DNA from: DASPTH01 sp035623515 | GTDB lineage: Bacteria > Actinomycetota > Acidimicrobiia > IMCC26256 > DASPTH01 | Direction: 5' to 3' | Length of the DNA: 64,000 nucleotides | Assembly (NCBI GenBank): GCA_035623515.1 | Contig: DASPTH010000178.1 | Coordinates: 4,916-68,915, forward strand | Shown: one piece after another, positions 8,798-16,756 of the stretch | Position numbering within the stretch: the stretch's first letter is position 1 | Layout of the letters: every line of letters starts with the position of its first letter | Program-made: the position numbers and the translations under genes | Notes under the pieces: model-generated | Told to the model about the DNA's origin: nothing | Seen by the model: the letters and a program-made list of their open reading frames with translations, nothing else | The model's database searches: none

Positions 8798-9786
8798 CAG
8801 CCCCCGAGGAGCTCCCGCACCTCGTCGCGCTCGTCCACGAGCTCTTGCCGGGTGGCGGCGATCTTCGCCCGTGCGAACTCGTCGTGCTCGATGCCCTCGA
8901 CGATCGACCACGAGGTGTCCTGGCTGCGGACCGGGTAGCTGAAGACCAGACCGTCGGGTACGCCGTACTCGCCGTGGCTCACGACCGCGAGCGAGTGCCA
9001 GTCGTCGCCGGGCGTGGGCGTGTGGATGCTGTTGACCGAGTCGATGATGGCGTGCGCGGCCGACGTCGCCGACGACTGGCCGCGCTTCGCGATGATCGCC
9101 GCGCCACGCTTCTGGATCGTCTCGATGAACTCACCCTCGAGCCAGGCGCGGTCGGTGATCATCTCGGTGATCGGCCGGCCGTTCGCACGCGCGTGTGCGA
9201 AGTCGGGGAACTGCGTGGCCGAATGGTTGCCCCAGATGGCCACGTTGGTGACGTCGCCGTGGTGCACGCCCGCCTTCTTCGCGAGTTGCGTCCGGGCGCG
9301 GTTCTCGTCGAGGCGGGTCATCGCGAACCAGCGGTCGTCGGGGACGTCGGGCGCGTGCGAGCGGGCGATGAGGCAATTGGTGTTGCACGGGTTGCCGACC
9401 ACGAGCACGCGCACGTCGGCGGCGGCGTTCTCGTTGATGGCCGCGCCGTACGGGCCGAAGATGCCGCCGTTGATCTTCAGCAGGTCGCCCCGCTCCATAC
9501 CTTCCTTGCGCGGGACCGAGCCGACGAGCAGCACCCACGACGCCCCGTCGAACGCGTGCTTCGGGTCGGACGTGGGCTCGATCCCAACGAGCAGCGGGTG
9601 CGAGCCGTCCTCGAGCTCCATGACGACGCCGTCGAGGGCAGCCATCGCCGGCTCGATGTCGAGCAACCGCAACACGACGGGTTGTTCGGGACCAAGGAGT
9701 TGGCCGGTCGCGATGCGGGTGAGCAGCGCGTAGCTGACGTTGCCGCTCGCGCCGCTCACGGTGACGTGGACGGGAGTCGTTGCCAT
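8797..9786 (-). CDS. mdh: Malate dehydrogenase
   Basis: The enzyme reversibly oxidises malate to oxaloacetate with NAD+ in the TCA cycle. The 329-residue length fits the cytosolic-type MDH group. Visible features are the dinucleotide-binding N-terminus (VSGASGNVSYALLTRIATG), the substrate-binding loop (LLVGSVPRKEGMERGDLL), the NPCNTN strand, the catalytic pair Asp (MTRLDENRA) and His (IWGNHSATQFPD), and the second arginine segment. It leads a two-gene minus-strand unit with the unknown gene at its 3' side. Confidence 0.97.
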   Translation of the reverse strand: MATTPVHVTVSGASGNVSYALLTRIATGQLLGPEQPVVLRLLDIEPAMAALDGVVMELEDGSHPLLVGIEPTSDPKHAFDGASWVLLVGSVPRKEGMERGDLLKINGGIFGPYGAAINENAAADVRVLVVGNPCNTNCLIARSHAPDVPDDRWFAMTRLDENRARTQLAKKAGVHHGDVTNVAIWGNHSATQFPDFAHARANGRPITEMITDRAWLEGEFIETIQKRGAAIIAKRGQSSATSAAHAIIDSVNSIHTPTPGDDWHSLAVVSHGEYGVPDGLVFSYPVRSQDTSWSIVEGIEHDEFARAKIAATRQELVDERDEVRELLGG

Positions 9787-9796
9787 GGACCCGACG

Positions 9797-10588
9797 CTAT
9801 CCGGCGGGTTGCGCGTCCGCCGAGTCGACGAAACCGAGGAGCACCTCGCGCGCGTCGGCCAGCTCGGCGATGCGCTCGGCCGCGCCCGTGTTCCCCGCGC
9901 CGTGGTCGGGATGCGCGAGGCGAACGAGGCGGCGGAACCGTCGCTGCACGTCGTCGCGCTCGACCTCCATGCCCGCGCGCAGACCCAGCACCTCCATGGC
10001 CCACCGACGTTCCGACGGGACGCCGCGCCACTCGTCGGGCGATCCCGGCGCCGGCCGCGCCCCTGGCGCGTACGGGCGCAGCCCGGGCAGGCCCTCGAAC
10101 ATCCGGTGCACGTCGAGGCCTTCCGGCAGGAAGCCGGGACGGGCGACGGCGGCGTCGACGAAACGGAGGGCGATCTTGCGCCCCGAGGGCGGGAGCGCGG
10201 CCGCAGCCATGATCGCCCCGATCACCTGTGGCGCCGCGGGGCCGTGCCGGTCGAGCTCGAGGACGGGCCAGACCGATCCGGTCCGGACATCCGCACCGAT
10301 GACGCGGTGCCGCGACAGGTCGAGTCCGTGCGTGTCGGTCTGGAGGCGGTAGCGGAGCGCGATCCGCGGGACGGTGAGGCCGTTGCGGGCGGCGTCGACG
10401 AGTCGGCCCAGCGCGTCGAGCTGCTCCTCGTCGAGGCCGGGAACGTGCTCCGCGACCACGGCGCCGAGGAGCACCGCACCGAAGGCCGAGCCGCTCGTCG
10501 GGAGGTAGCTGTCGTCGAGGGCGACCCGGCGAGTCGGCATGTGCCGGCGCGTGTGCCGCACGTTCAACTCCGCGAGCAGCAACTCCAC
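9797..10588 (-). CDS. Protein of unknown function with a C-terminal J-domain
   Basis: A 263-residue protein starting at GTG after an AGGAAAGAG ribosome-binding site. The last 70 residues look like a J-domain: a helical segment (EVLGLRAGMEVERDDVQRRF), then the HPD tripeptide in VRLAHPDHG, then the third helix (AERIAELADAREVLLGF). HPD is the DnaK-activating signature. The first 190 residues have no domain I can name. Canonical DnaJ proteins carry the J-domain at the N-terminus and Gly/Phe or zinc regions, so this is a J-domain protein of unknown targeting, perhaps a client-specific DnaK co-chaperone (inference). It follows a strong palindrome after icd. Confidence 0.75.
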   Translation of the reverse strand: MELLLAELNVRHTRRHMPTRRVALDDSYLPTSGSAFGAVLLGAVVAEHVPGLDEEQLDALGRLVDAARNGLTVPRIALRYRLQTDTHGLDLSRHRVIGADVRTGSVWPVLELDRHGPAAPQVIGAIMAAAALPPSGRKIALRFVDAAVARPGFLPEGLDVHRMFEGLPGLRPYAPGARPAPGSPDEWRGVPSERRWAMEVLGLRAGMEVERDDVQRRFRRLVRLAHPDHGAGNTGAAERIAELADAREVLLGFVDSADAQPAG

Positions 10589-10601
10589 TCTCTCTTTCCT
10601 G

Positions 10602-10649
10602 TTTTGGCGTCTTTGAGTGGGCCTATGGCCCCACTCAAAGACGCCAAAA
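10602..10649 (-). terminator. 20-bp perfect inverted repeat between icd and the J-domain gene
   Basis: Arms 10602-10621 and 10630-10649 are perfect 20-bp reverse complements around an 8-nt centre. The repeat sits immediately after the icd stop and 13 nt before the next start. The outer four pairs are A/T, so on either strand the stem ends in AAAA or TTTT. Position favours a terminator for the purN-to-icd unit. Perfect symmetry leaves open an operator role. Confidence 0.7.
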
Positions 10650-10651
10650 CG

Positions 10652-11845
10652 TCACAAGCGGTCGACGATCGCCTGCGCGAACTCCGACGTCTTCACTTCC
10701 GTGGCGCCGTCCATCAGACGGGCGAAGTCGTAGGTGACGATCTTCTCCGCGATGGTGGCCTCCAGTGCCCGGATGATGTGGTCGGCCGCTTCCTGCCACC
10801 CGAGATGCTCGAACATCATCACGCCCGAGAGCAGGACCGATCCTGGGTTGACCTTGTCCTGTCCTGCATACTTCGGCGCCGTCCCGTGCGTGGCTTCGAA
10901 AATCCCGTGCCCGGTGACGTAGTTGATGTTCCCGCCCGGCGCGATGCCGATGCCCCCCACCTGTGCGGCGAGCGCGTCCGACAGGTAGTCGCCGTTCAGG
11001 TTCGTGGTGGCGATCACGTCGAACTCGTCGGGGCGGGTGAGCACCTGCTGGAGCGTGATGTCGGCGATCGCGTCCTTCACCAGGATCTTGCCGCCGGGAT
11101 CGCCGCCGCAGTCGTCCCACCCCACGGCGACGTCGGAGAACTCGTCACGCGTGAGCTCGTACCCCCAGTTGCGGAACGCGCCCTCGGTGAACTTCTGGAT
11201 GTTGCCCTTGTGCACCAGCGTCACGCTCGACCGCTTCCGGTTCACCGCGTACTCGAGCGCAGCGCGGATGAGCCGCTTCGACCCCGTCTCCGACACCGGC
11301 TTGATGCCCACACCGGAGTCGGCACGGATGTTCCAGCCGAACGTGTCGTGCAACAACTCGATGAGGCGGCGCGCCTCCGGCGTGCCCTCCTCGACTTCGA
11401 GGCCCGCGTAGATGTCTTCGGTGTTCTCCCGGAAGATCACCATGTCGACCTTCTCGGGGTGCTTCACGGGTGAAGGCACGCCCTGGAACCAGCGGACCGG
11501 GCGCAGGCACACGTAGAGGTCGAGGATCTGGCGCAGCGCCACGTTGAGGCTGCGGATCCCACCACCGACCGGCGTCGTGAGCGGGCCCTTGATGCCGATC
11601 AGGTACTCGCTGAACGTGTCGACGGTCTCCTGGGGCAGCCAGTCGCCGGTCGCGTTGAACGCCTTCTCCCCTGCCAGCACTTCCTTCCAGGCGATCTTCT
11701 TCCCGAACTTCGCCGCCGCGGCGTCCATGACCAGTTGGGCGGCGGGCCAGATGTCGACACCGGTGCCGTCACCCTCGATGAACGGGATGATCGGCTCGTC
11801 GGGCACCTTGAGCTGACCGTCGGCCAGCGTGATCTTCTCGGGCAT
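10652..11845 (-). CDS. icd: Isocitrate dehydrogenase (NADP-type, homodimeric family)
   Basis: The enzyme decarboxylates isocitrate to 2-oxoglutarate in the TCA cycle. Signatures are PFIEGDGTGVDIWPAA, the substrate serine region GGGIRSLNVALRQ, YVCLRPVRWFQGVPSPV, the FRENTEDIYAG segment, and the cofactor region NLNGDYLSDALAA / HGIFEATHGTAPKYAGQ. I start at ATG 11845, nine bases after GGAGC, rather than the TTG directly before it, giving 397 residues. Cofactor preference (NADP) is inferred from overall similarity to the bacterial NADP enzymes. It is the last gene before the 20-bp palindrome. Confidence 0.96.
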   Translation of the reverse strand: MPEKITLADGQLKVPDEPIIPFIEGDGTGVDIWPAAQLVMDAAAAKFGKKIAWKEVLAGEKAFNATGDWLPQETVDTFSEYLIGIKGPLTTPVGGGIRSLNVALRQILDLYVCLRPVRWFQGVPSPVKHPEKVDMVIFRENTEDIYAGLEVEEGTPEARRLIELLHDTFGWNIRADSGVGIKPVSETGSKRLIRAALEYAVNRKRSSVTLVHKGNIQKFTEGAFRNWGYELTRDEFSDVAVGWDDCGGDPGGKILVKDAIADITLQQVLTRPDEFDVIATTNLNGDYLSDALAAQVGGIGIAPGGNINYVTGHGIFEATHGTAPKYAGQDKVNPGSVLLSGVMMFEHLGWQEAADHIIRALEATIAEKIVTYDFARLMDGATEVKTSEFAQAIVDRL

Positions 11846-11905
11846 CAACCTGCTCCCTGCTGCGGAATGGGCCGGCTCATCGTACCGGCGTCCCCGGAAG
11901 CAGGA

Positions 11906-12130
11906 TCAGTCGTGGACGGTCGCGACGATCACGAGCGCGACGAGGTAGATCACGAGCAGGCCGGCGGCCCACCACCAGATCGTGCGGCGGGTGAAGGGCC
12001 CCGGTCGGTTGCCGATCCCCTCCAGCGTCATACCGCACGACTCGCACCGGTTGACCGTCACCGGCACCGCGACCCCGCACAGGGGACAAACGGCGTCGAC
12101 GGGCGCGCCCGGCGCCGGCTCCGCGCTCAC
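11906..12130 (-). CDS. Small zinc-ribbon protein with one C-terminal membrane helix
   Basis: This 74-residue protein has two CxxC knuckles (CPLCGVAV and CESCGMTL) forming a probable zinc ribbon at residues 15-36, then a short linker and a hydrophobic helix (WWWAAGLLVIYLVALVIVATV) reaching nearly to the C-terminus. It would sit as a cytosolic metal-binding head on a membrane anchor. It lies between folD and icd on the same strand with gaps of 53 and 60 nt, so co-transcription is likely. No function can be assigned. It resembles the other zinc-ribbon membrane protein at 40.9 kb only in general plan. Confidence 0.75.
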   Translation of the reverse strand: MSAEPAPGAPVDAVCPLCGVAVPVTVNRCESCGMTLEGIGNRPGPFTRRTIWWWAAGLLVIYLVALVIVATVHD

Positions 12131-12183
12131 GCGGCTACCCCGTTCATGACCTCCGCCCGCTGTTCATGTGACCCGCCCTCCAG

Positions 12184-13041
12184 TTACGCGATCCTCCGCT
12201 CCGCCGCTTCGACGAAGTTGCGGAACAACATCGCGATCGTCGTCGGCCCCACGCCGCCGACACGCGGCGTGATCGCGCCCGCGACCTGCTCGCACGACTC
12301 GTCGACGTCGGGGAGGATCTTCCGTCCCTCGTAGCGGACGCCGGCCCCGACGACGGTGACGCCCGGTGTGAGGTGCTCGGGTTGGATCATGCCTGGCACC
12401 CCCGCCGCGGCGACGACGACCTCGGCGCGTTTCACGAACCGCGGCCAGTCCTTCACGCCGGTGTGCACGACGGTGACGGCCGCGTTCGCGGTGGGGCGCT
12501 TCTGCGAGAGCAGCAGTGCGAGCGGGCGGCCGATGGTGTTGCCACGGCCGACGATCACCACCTCGCGGCCCGCGACCGGGATCTCGTAGTACGCGAGTAG
12601 CGCCTCGATGCCGGCGGGCGTGCAGGACACCGGGCCAGGCATCGCGAGCGCGAGCCGACCGAGGTTCGTGGGGTGCATGCCGTCGACGTCCTTGTCGGGA
12701 TCGAGCTCGAACAGCGCGGCCTCGTAGTCGATCTGGTCGGGCGCCGGGTACTGGAACAGCACCGCGTCGACGTCGTCGGCGTCGTTCATGTCATGGATCG
12801 CGGCGATGACGTCGGCCTGGGTTGCGTCCTGCCGCAAGTGGATGTCGACCGCGCGGCAGCCCAGCTCTTCCGCCTTGCGTTGTTTCATCGCGACGTAGCG
12901 CGCGCTCGGTTCGTCGTCGCCGACGAGCAGGGTGCCGAGACCAGGTGTGTGCCCGTTGGCGATCAGCTTCTCGATGCGCGGCGCGAGGTCGGTGAACACG
13001 GCGTCGGCCACCGGGCCGCCGGGCATCATCGTGGCAGTCAT
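12184..13041 (-). CDS. folD: Methylenetetrahydrofolate dehydrogenase / methenyl-THF cyclohydrolase
   Basis: FolD interconverts 5,10-methylene-THF, methenyl-THF and 10-formyl-THF, supplying the formyl donor used by PurN and PurH next door. The catalytic Tyr-x3-Lys is present (RYVAMKQRKAEELG), as are the Gln of the substrate loop and the KDVDG aspartate. The loop usually written QLPLP reads QYPAP, and the NADP site reads VIVGRGNTIGRPLALLL rather than the common GRSxxVGxP, so this is a divergent subtype. At 285 residues the length is normal. It lies 13 nt after purH, clearly in one operon with purN and purH. Confidence 0.94.
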   Translation of the reverse strand: MTATMMPGGPVADAVFTDLAPRIEKLIANGHTPGLGTLLVGDDEPSARYVAMKQRKAEELGCRAVDIHLRQDATQADVIAAIHDMNDADDVDAVLFQYPAPDQIDYEAALFELDPDKDVDGMHPTNLGRLALAMPGPVSCTPAGIEALLAYYEIPVAGREVVIVGRGNTIGRPLALLLSQKRPTANAAVTVVHTGVKDWPRFVKRAEVVVAAAGVPGMIQPEHLTPGVTVVGAGVRYEGRKILPDVDESCEQVAGAITPRVGGVGPTTIAMLFRNFVEAAERRIA

Positions 13042-13054
13042 CGCTCGTACTCCA

Positions 13055-14554
13055 TCAGTGGAGGAAGTGCCGCTCGCCCGTGAACACCATCGCCAACCCG
13101 AGCTCGTCGGCCTTCTCGATCACCCGCTCGTCGCCCACCGATCCACCGGGCTGCACCACCACGGCCACACCTGCGGATGCGGCCGCCTCGACGCCGTCTG
13201 GGAACGGGTAGAACGCGTCGGACGCGCACGCGCCGCCGGCGGCCCGCCCCGCCGCCTTCTCGGCCGCGATCTCACCCGACTGCACACGGTTCTGTTGCCC
13301 CGCCCCGATGCCGACGGCCTGCCCGTCCTTCACCAGCACGATGGCGTTCGACTTCACGTGACCGCAGACGCGCCACGCCAGCTCCGCGTCGCGCCACTCC
13401 TCCTCGGTGGGCGCGCGCTTGGTGACGACGCGCCAGTCGTCGCGCCGGGAGACGAACTCGTGCGCGGTCTGCACGAGGAACCCGCCGCTGATCTGGCGCA
13501 CGTCGAGCCCGGTGGGCTGTGGCGGAGGCGCTTCGAGCAGCCTCGTGTTCTTGCGCTTCTTCCGCAGCGCGGAGACGACACCCTCCTCGTAGCCCGGGGC
13601 GATCACGACGTCGGCTTGCGGGCCCTGGACCATGCGTTCGACGGTGACCTGGTCGACTGAACGGTTCAGCGCGACGATCCCGCCGAACGCCGAGCGCTCG
13701 TCGCACTCGAGCGCGCGCTGGTACGCGGTCGCGAGATCGGCGGCGACGGCTACGCCGCACGGGTTGGCGTGCTTGATGATGGCAACCGCCGGGTCGCTCC
13801 CGAGATCGTGCACGAGTTGCCACGCCGCGTCGGTGTCGTAGAAGTTGAGGTACGAGAGCGCGACGCCGCTGTGCTGCAGGACCGCGTCCCACCAACTGCG
13901 CGTGCCGACGGCGCGGTAGCGCGCAGCTTGCTGGTGCGGGTTCTCGCCGTAGCGCAACTCGTCGCTCGTGCGGTCGAGCGCGAGCACGAGGTGCTCCGGC
14001 AGTACTTCGTCGCGCTGCAGCCAGGCGACGATGGCAGCGTCGTAGGCCGCCGTGCGCGCAAACGCCTCGAGGGCGAGCGCGCGCTTCGCCGCGTCGCTCA
14101 ATACGCCCTGCTCGCGCAGTTCCGCGAGCACCGAGTCGTACTGATCGGGGCTGGTGACGATCGCCACCCACGCGTGGTTCTTGGCCGCGGCGCGCGTCAT
14201 CGCGGGCCCGCCGATGTCGATCGTCTCGATGTCGGGCGACTCCACGAAGGGGTAGAGGTTGCTCACCACCATGTCGAAGGGAGCGATGCCGTGTTGCTCG
14301 AGATCGGCACGGTGCGCTTCGTTGCTCCGGTCGGCGAGGATCCCACCGTGCACCTTCGGGTGGAGCGTGACCACCCGGTGGTCGAGCATCTCCGGGAAGC
14401 CGGTGACGTCGGCGAGCGGGGTCACCCGGATGCCCGCTTCGTCGAGGGCGCGCGCGGTACCACCCGACGACACGAGTTCCCAGCCCAACTCGTGGAGCCC
14501 GCGCGCGAAATCGACGAGCCCCGACTTGTCCCACACCGACAGCAACGCGCGCAT
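13055..14554 (-). CDS. purH: Bifunctional AICAR transformylase / IMP cyclohydrolase
   Basis: PurH performs the last two steps of IMP synthesis: formylation of AICAR with 10-formyl-THF and ring closure. The N-terminal cyclohydrolase domain shows ALLSVWDKSGLVDFARGL, SSGGTARAL and TLHPKVHGGILA. The C-terminal transformylase domain shows DELRYGENPHQQAA, the catalytic Lys-His in AIIKHANPCGVA, and SDAFYPFPDGVEAAASAGV near the end. At 499 residues it is slightly shorter than many (about 520). The ATG shares one base with the purN stop (TGATG). Confidence 0.97.
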   Translation of the reverse strand: MRALLSVWDKSGLVDFARGLHELGWELVSSGGTARALDEAGIRVTPLADVTGFPEMLDHRVVTLHPKVHGGILADRSNEAHRADLEQHGIAPFDMVVSNLYPFVESPDIETIDIGGPAMTRAAAKNHAWVAIVTSPDQYDSVLAELREQGVLSDAAKRALALEAFARTAAYDAAIVAWLQRDEVLPEHLVLALDRTSDELRYGENPHQQAARYRAVGTRSWWDAVLQHSGVALSYLNFYDTDAAWQLVHDLGSDPAVAIIKHANPCGVAVAADLATAYQRALECDERSAFGGIVALNRSVDQVTVERMVQGPQADVVIAPGYEEGVVSALRKKRKNTRLLEAPPPQPTGLDVRQISGGFLVQTAHEFVSRRDDWRVVTKRAPTEEEWRDAELAWRVCGHVKSNAIVLVKDGQAVGIGAGQQNRVQSGEIAAEKAAGRAAGGACASDAFYPFPDGVEAAASAGVAVVVQPGGSVGDERVIEKADELGLAMVFTGERHFLH

Positions 14555-15114
14555 CACGCGTCTTCGGCTGCGAGTTGGCGGAGCACTTCGGGGTAGAGCC
14601 GACGCTCGACCTCTTTGATGCGCTCGTGGAGCGTCTCGACCGTGTCGTCATCGAGCACGCGGACCGCTTCCTGGGCCAGGATGGGGCCTTCGTCGACCTC
14701 GAGACGAGCGATGTGCACCGTGCACCCCGTGACTCTCACGCCCGCGGCCAGTGCGTCCTCGACCGCGTGCCATCCCTTGAAGGCGGGGAGCAAGGCCGGA
14801 TGCGTGTTGACGATCCGGTCCGGGAACGCGTCGTGGATCGGCTTCTCGAGGATCGTGCCGAACCCGGCCATCGCCACGAGGTCGACGTCGTAGCGCGCCA
14901 GCACGTCGACCACTTCGTGGGTGTACGCGACGCGGTCGAAATCACGCCCGAAGCTCCTGCGCTCGACGACGACGACGGGAACATCGGCGTCGCGCGCAAC
15001 GCCGATCGCGCCGCACTCTCGGTCGACGAGAACCACCACCACGGGGAGATCGGCGCCGACCAGCGCGCGGAGGATGGTGCCACTACCCGACGCCAGCACT
15101 CCGATCCGCCGCAC
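14554..15114 (-). CDS. purN: Phosphoribosylglycinamide formyltransferase
   Basis: PurN transfers a formyl group from 10-formyl-THF to GAR in purine synthesis. The GTG start at 15114 (MRRIGVLASGSGTIL) is chosen because the family begins directly with this strand; the upstream open frame is unlike PurN. At 186 residues the length is normal. The catalytic set is present: Asn/His in NTHPALLPAFKG and Asp in VDEGPILAQEAV. The usual GSGSN loop reads GSGTI. It heads the purN-purH-folD unit and is divergent from the membrane-protein gene at 15289. Confidence 0.94.
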   Translation of the reverse strand: MRRIGVLASGSGTILRALVGADLPVVVVLVDRECGAIGVARDADVPVVVVERRSFGRDFDRVAYTHEVVDVLARYDVDLVAMAGFGTILEKPIHDAFPDRIVNTHPALLPAFKGWHAVEDALAAGVRVTGCTVHIARLEVDEGPILAQEAVRVLDDDTVETLHERIKEVERRLYPEVLRQLAAEDA

Positions 15115-15288
15115 ATCGGCAACGTAGCGCAGGCACCCAGCGGCAGGCGGCCTCCTTCCAAGACCTGGCGATACGGGCGGATCCTTGCATTCCGGCGGGG
15201 ATCGTGCTTCGCTCATGCGGGCCCGAACCGGGCCAGTCGTGCTCTGCGCGTCGACTGCCGCGCAGAACCAGGGGCACGGAGGAACGCG

Positions 15289-15858
15289 ATGCCGTCGAAG
15301 AATCCGACGCCAGGTGAGATCACGATCATGGGGGGCGGTGCCATCGCCCTGATCTTCTCCTTCTTCCACTTCTACACGCATCCGGGCGGCAGCGAGAGCG
15401 CATGGAGCAAGGGCCTCCTTCCGGTCGTCACGCTCATGGTGTTCTTCTGCGTGATCTCAGCAGTCCTCGTGGCCCTGGCGAAGTTCGCCAACGTCCGGCT
15501 GCCTGCGCTGCCCTGGGGCTTCACCTGGGAGCAGGTGTACTTCATCCTGGGCCTCGTCGCGACGCTGTACGCGCTCGCGTTCCTCGTTCGTGACAAGCTC
15601 GGGGAGAGTTTCGCGGTCGGGTTCTGGTTCATCCTGCTCGGGTGCATCGCGACCCTCGTCGGGTCGGTGCTGATCCTGAACGAGCGCACGAGGTCGAGCG
15701 CCTCGGCGACGCCCGGCGCGGCACCGCCCCCGCCGGCTGCTCCGCCCCCACCGGCTGCACCGCCCCCACCGGCTGCACCGCCCCCACCGGCGGCACCGCC
15801 CCCGCCCGCGGCACCGCCCCCACCGGCGGCACCGCCACCGGTGCCGCCGACCTCCTGA
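15289..15858 (+). CDS. Four-helix membrane protein with (AAPPPP)n tail
   Basis: A 189-residue protein with a clear GGAGGAA ribosome-binding site. Four hydrophobic segments are visible (GGGAIALIFSFFHFYT, LLPVVTLMVFFCVISAVL, VYFILGLVATLYALAFLV, VGFWFILLGCIATLVGSVLI), followed by a cytosolic or external tail of about 50 residues made almost entirely of Ala and Pro. Its place between sucD and purN matches a Pro-rich membrane protein in M. tuberculosis (Rv0954, DUF5336-type), which supports orthology by synteny. Function is unknown; polyproline tails usually bind partner proteins. It is convergent with sucD, 13 nt apart. Confidence 0.85.
   Translation: MPSKNPTPGEITIMGGGAIALIFSFFHFYTHPGGSESAWSKGLLPVVTLMVFFCVISAVLVALAKFANVRLPALPWGFTWEQVYFILGLVATLYALAFLVRDKLGESFAVGFWFILLGCIATLVGSVLILNERTRSSASATPGAAPPPPAAPPPPAAPPPPAAPPPPAAPPPPAAPPPPAAPPPVPPTS
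15721..15828 (+). repeat. Six tandem 18-bp coding repeats (AlaProProProProAla)
   Basis: Six consecutive 18-nt units, each encoding A-P-P-P-P-A with only third-position variation, form the tail of the membrane protein. Near-identity of units 2-4 at DNA level indicates recent slippage or duplication, so copy number probably varies between strains. Confidence 0.9.
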
Positions 15859-15871
15859 CGGAGCTCGCGGG

Positions 15872-16756
15872 TCAGAGCTCCGCGACGAGCTCGGCCATCA
15901 CCTGGCCGGCCTCGGTCGGGTTGAGGCCGACCTCTGCGCCGGCGTCCCGCAACGCGGCGATCTTCGCTTCCGCGGTGCCCTTGCCGCCCGAAACGATCGC
16001 GCCGGCGTGGCCCATCTTCTTGCCGGGCGGCGCGGTCACGCCGGCGATGTAGGCGACGACCGGCTTGGTCATGTGCTCCCGCACGAACTCGGCGGCTTCC
16101 TCCTCGGCCGAGCCACCGATCTCGCCGATCATCATCACTGCCTTCGTCTCGGGATCGGCTTCGAACGCGCGCAGGCAGTCGATGAAGCTCGTGCCGGGCA
16201 CCGGGTCGCCGCCGATCCCGACGCACGTGGTCACGCCGATGTCCTTCTGCTTCAACTCGTAGAGCGCCTGGTACGTGAGGGTGCCCGAGCGGCTCACGAT
16301 CCCGACGGGCCCACCCACCTTGGCGATGTGGCCGGCGGTGATCCCGATGTTGCACTTCCCGGGGCTGATGATCCCCGGACAGTTCGGCCCGAGCAAGCGA
16401 GTCGCCGGGAAGTCGCGCCGCAGCTTGTTGTAGAACCACGCTTCGTCGTGCGCGGGCACACCCTCGGTGATGCACGCGATGAACTCGATGCCGGCCTCCG
16501 CGGCCTCCATCACCGCGTCGCGCACGCCGGGAGCGGGGATGAAGATGCACGACGCGTTCGCACCAGTCGCGGCGATGGCATCGGCGACCGTTGCGAACAC
16601 CGGGATACCGGCCACGTCGGTGCCCGCTTTCTTCGGGTTCGTGCCGCCCACGACCTGCGTGCCGTAGTCGCGGTTCAGCGGGCCGTAGAAGCTGCCCTGA
16701 CCCCCGGTGAGGCCCTGGTAGACGACCTTGGTCGTGTCATCGACGAAGATGCTCAT
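15872..16756 (-). CDS. sucD: Succinyl-CoA synthetase alpha subunit
   Basis: SucD with SucC converts succinyl-CoA to succinate with ATP or GTP synthesis. The 294-residue protein shows the CoA-binding Rossmann start (VVYQGLTGGQGSFYG), FIPAPGVRDAVMEA, ITEGVP, the GPNCPGIISP loop, and the phosphorylated histidine in KMGHAGAIVSGGKGTA. The start ATG overlaps the sucC stop (ATGA), so the two subunits are made in step. The order sucC-sucD near pcrA and purN is the actinobacterial one. Confidence 0.98.
   Translation of the reverse strand: MSIFVDDTTKVVYQGLTGGQGSFYGPLNRDYGTQVVGGTNPKKAGTDVAGIPVFATVADAIAATGANASCIFIPAPGVRDAVMEAAEAGIEFIACITEGVPAHDEAWFYNKLRRDFPATRLLGPNCPGIISPGKCNIGITAGHIAKVGGPVGIVSRSGTLTYQALYELKQKDIGVTTCVGIGGDPVPGTSFIDCLRAFEADPETKAVMMIGEIGGSAEEEAAEFVREHMTKPVVAYIAGVTAPPGKKMGHAGAIVSGGKGTAEAKIAALRDAGAEVGLNPTEAGQVMAELVAEL

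Noticed and set aside
15115..15288. Purine riboswitch in the purN / membrane-protein intergenic region
   Set aside because: Only two short G/C hairpins (one GGCCCG/CGGGCC, one CTGCGCG/CGCGCAG) on the plus-strand side; nothing matching the purine or PRPP riboswitch cores upstream of purN.
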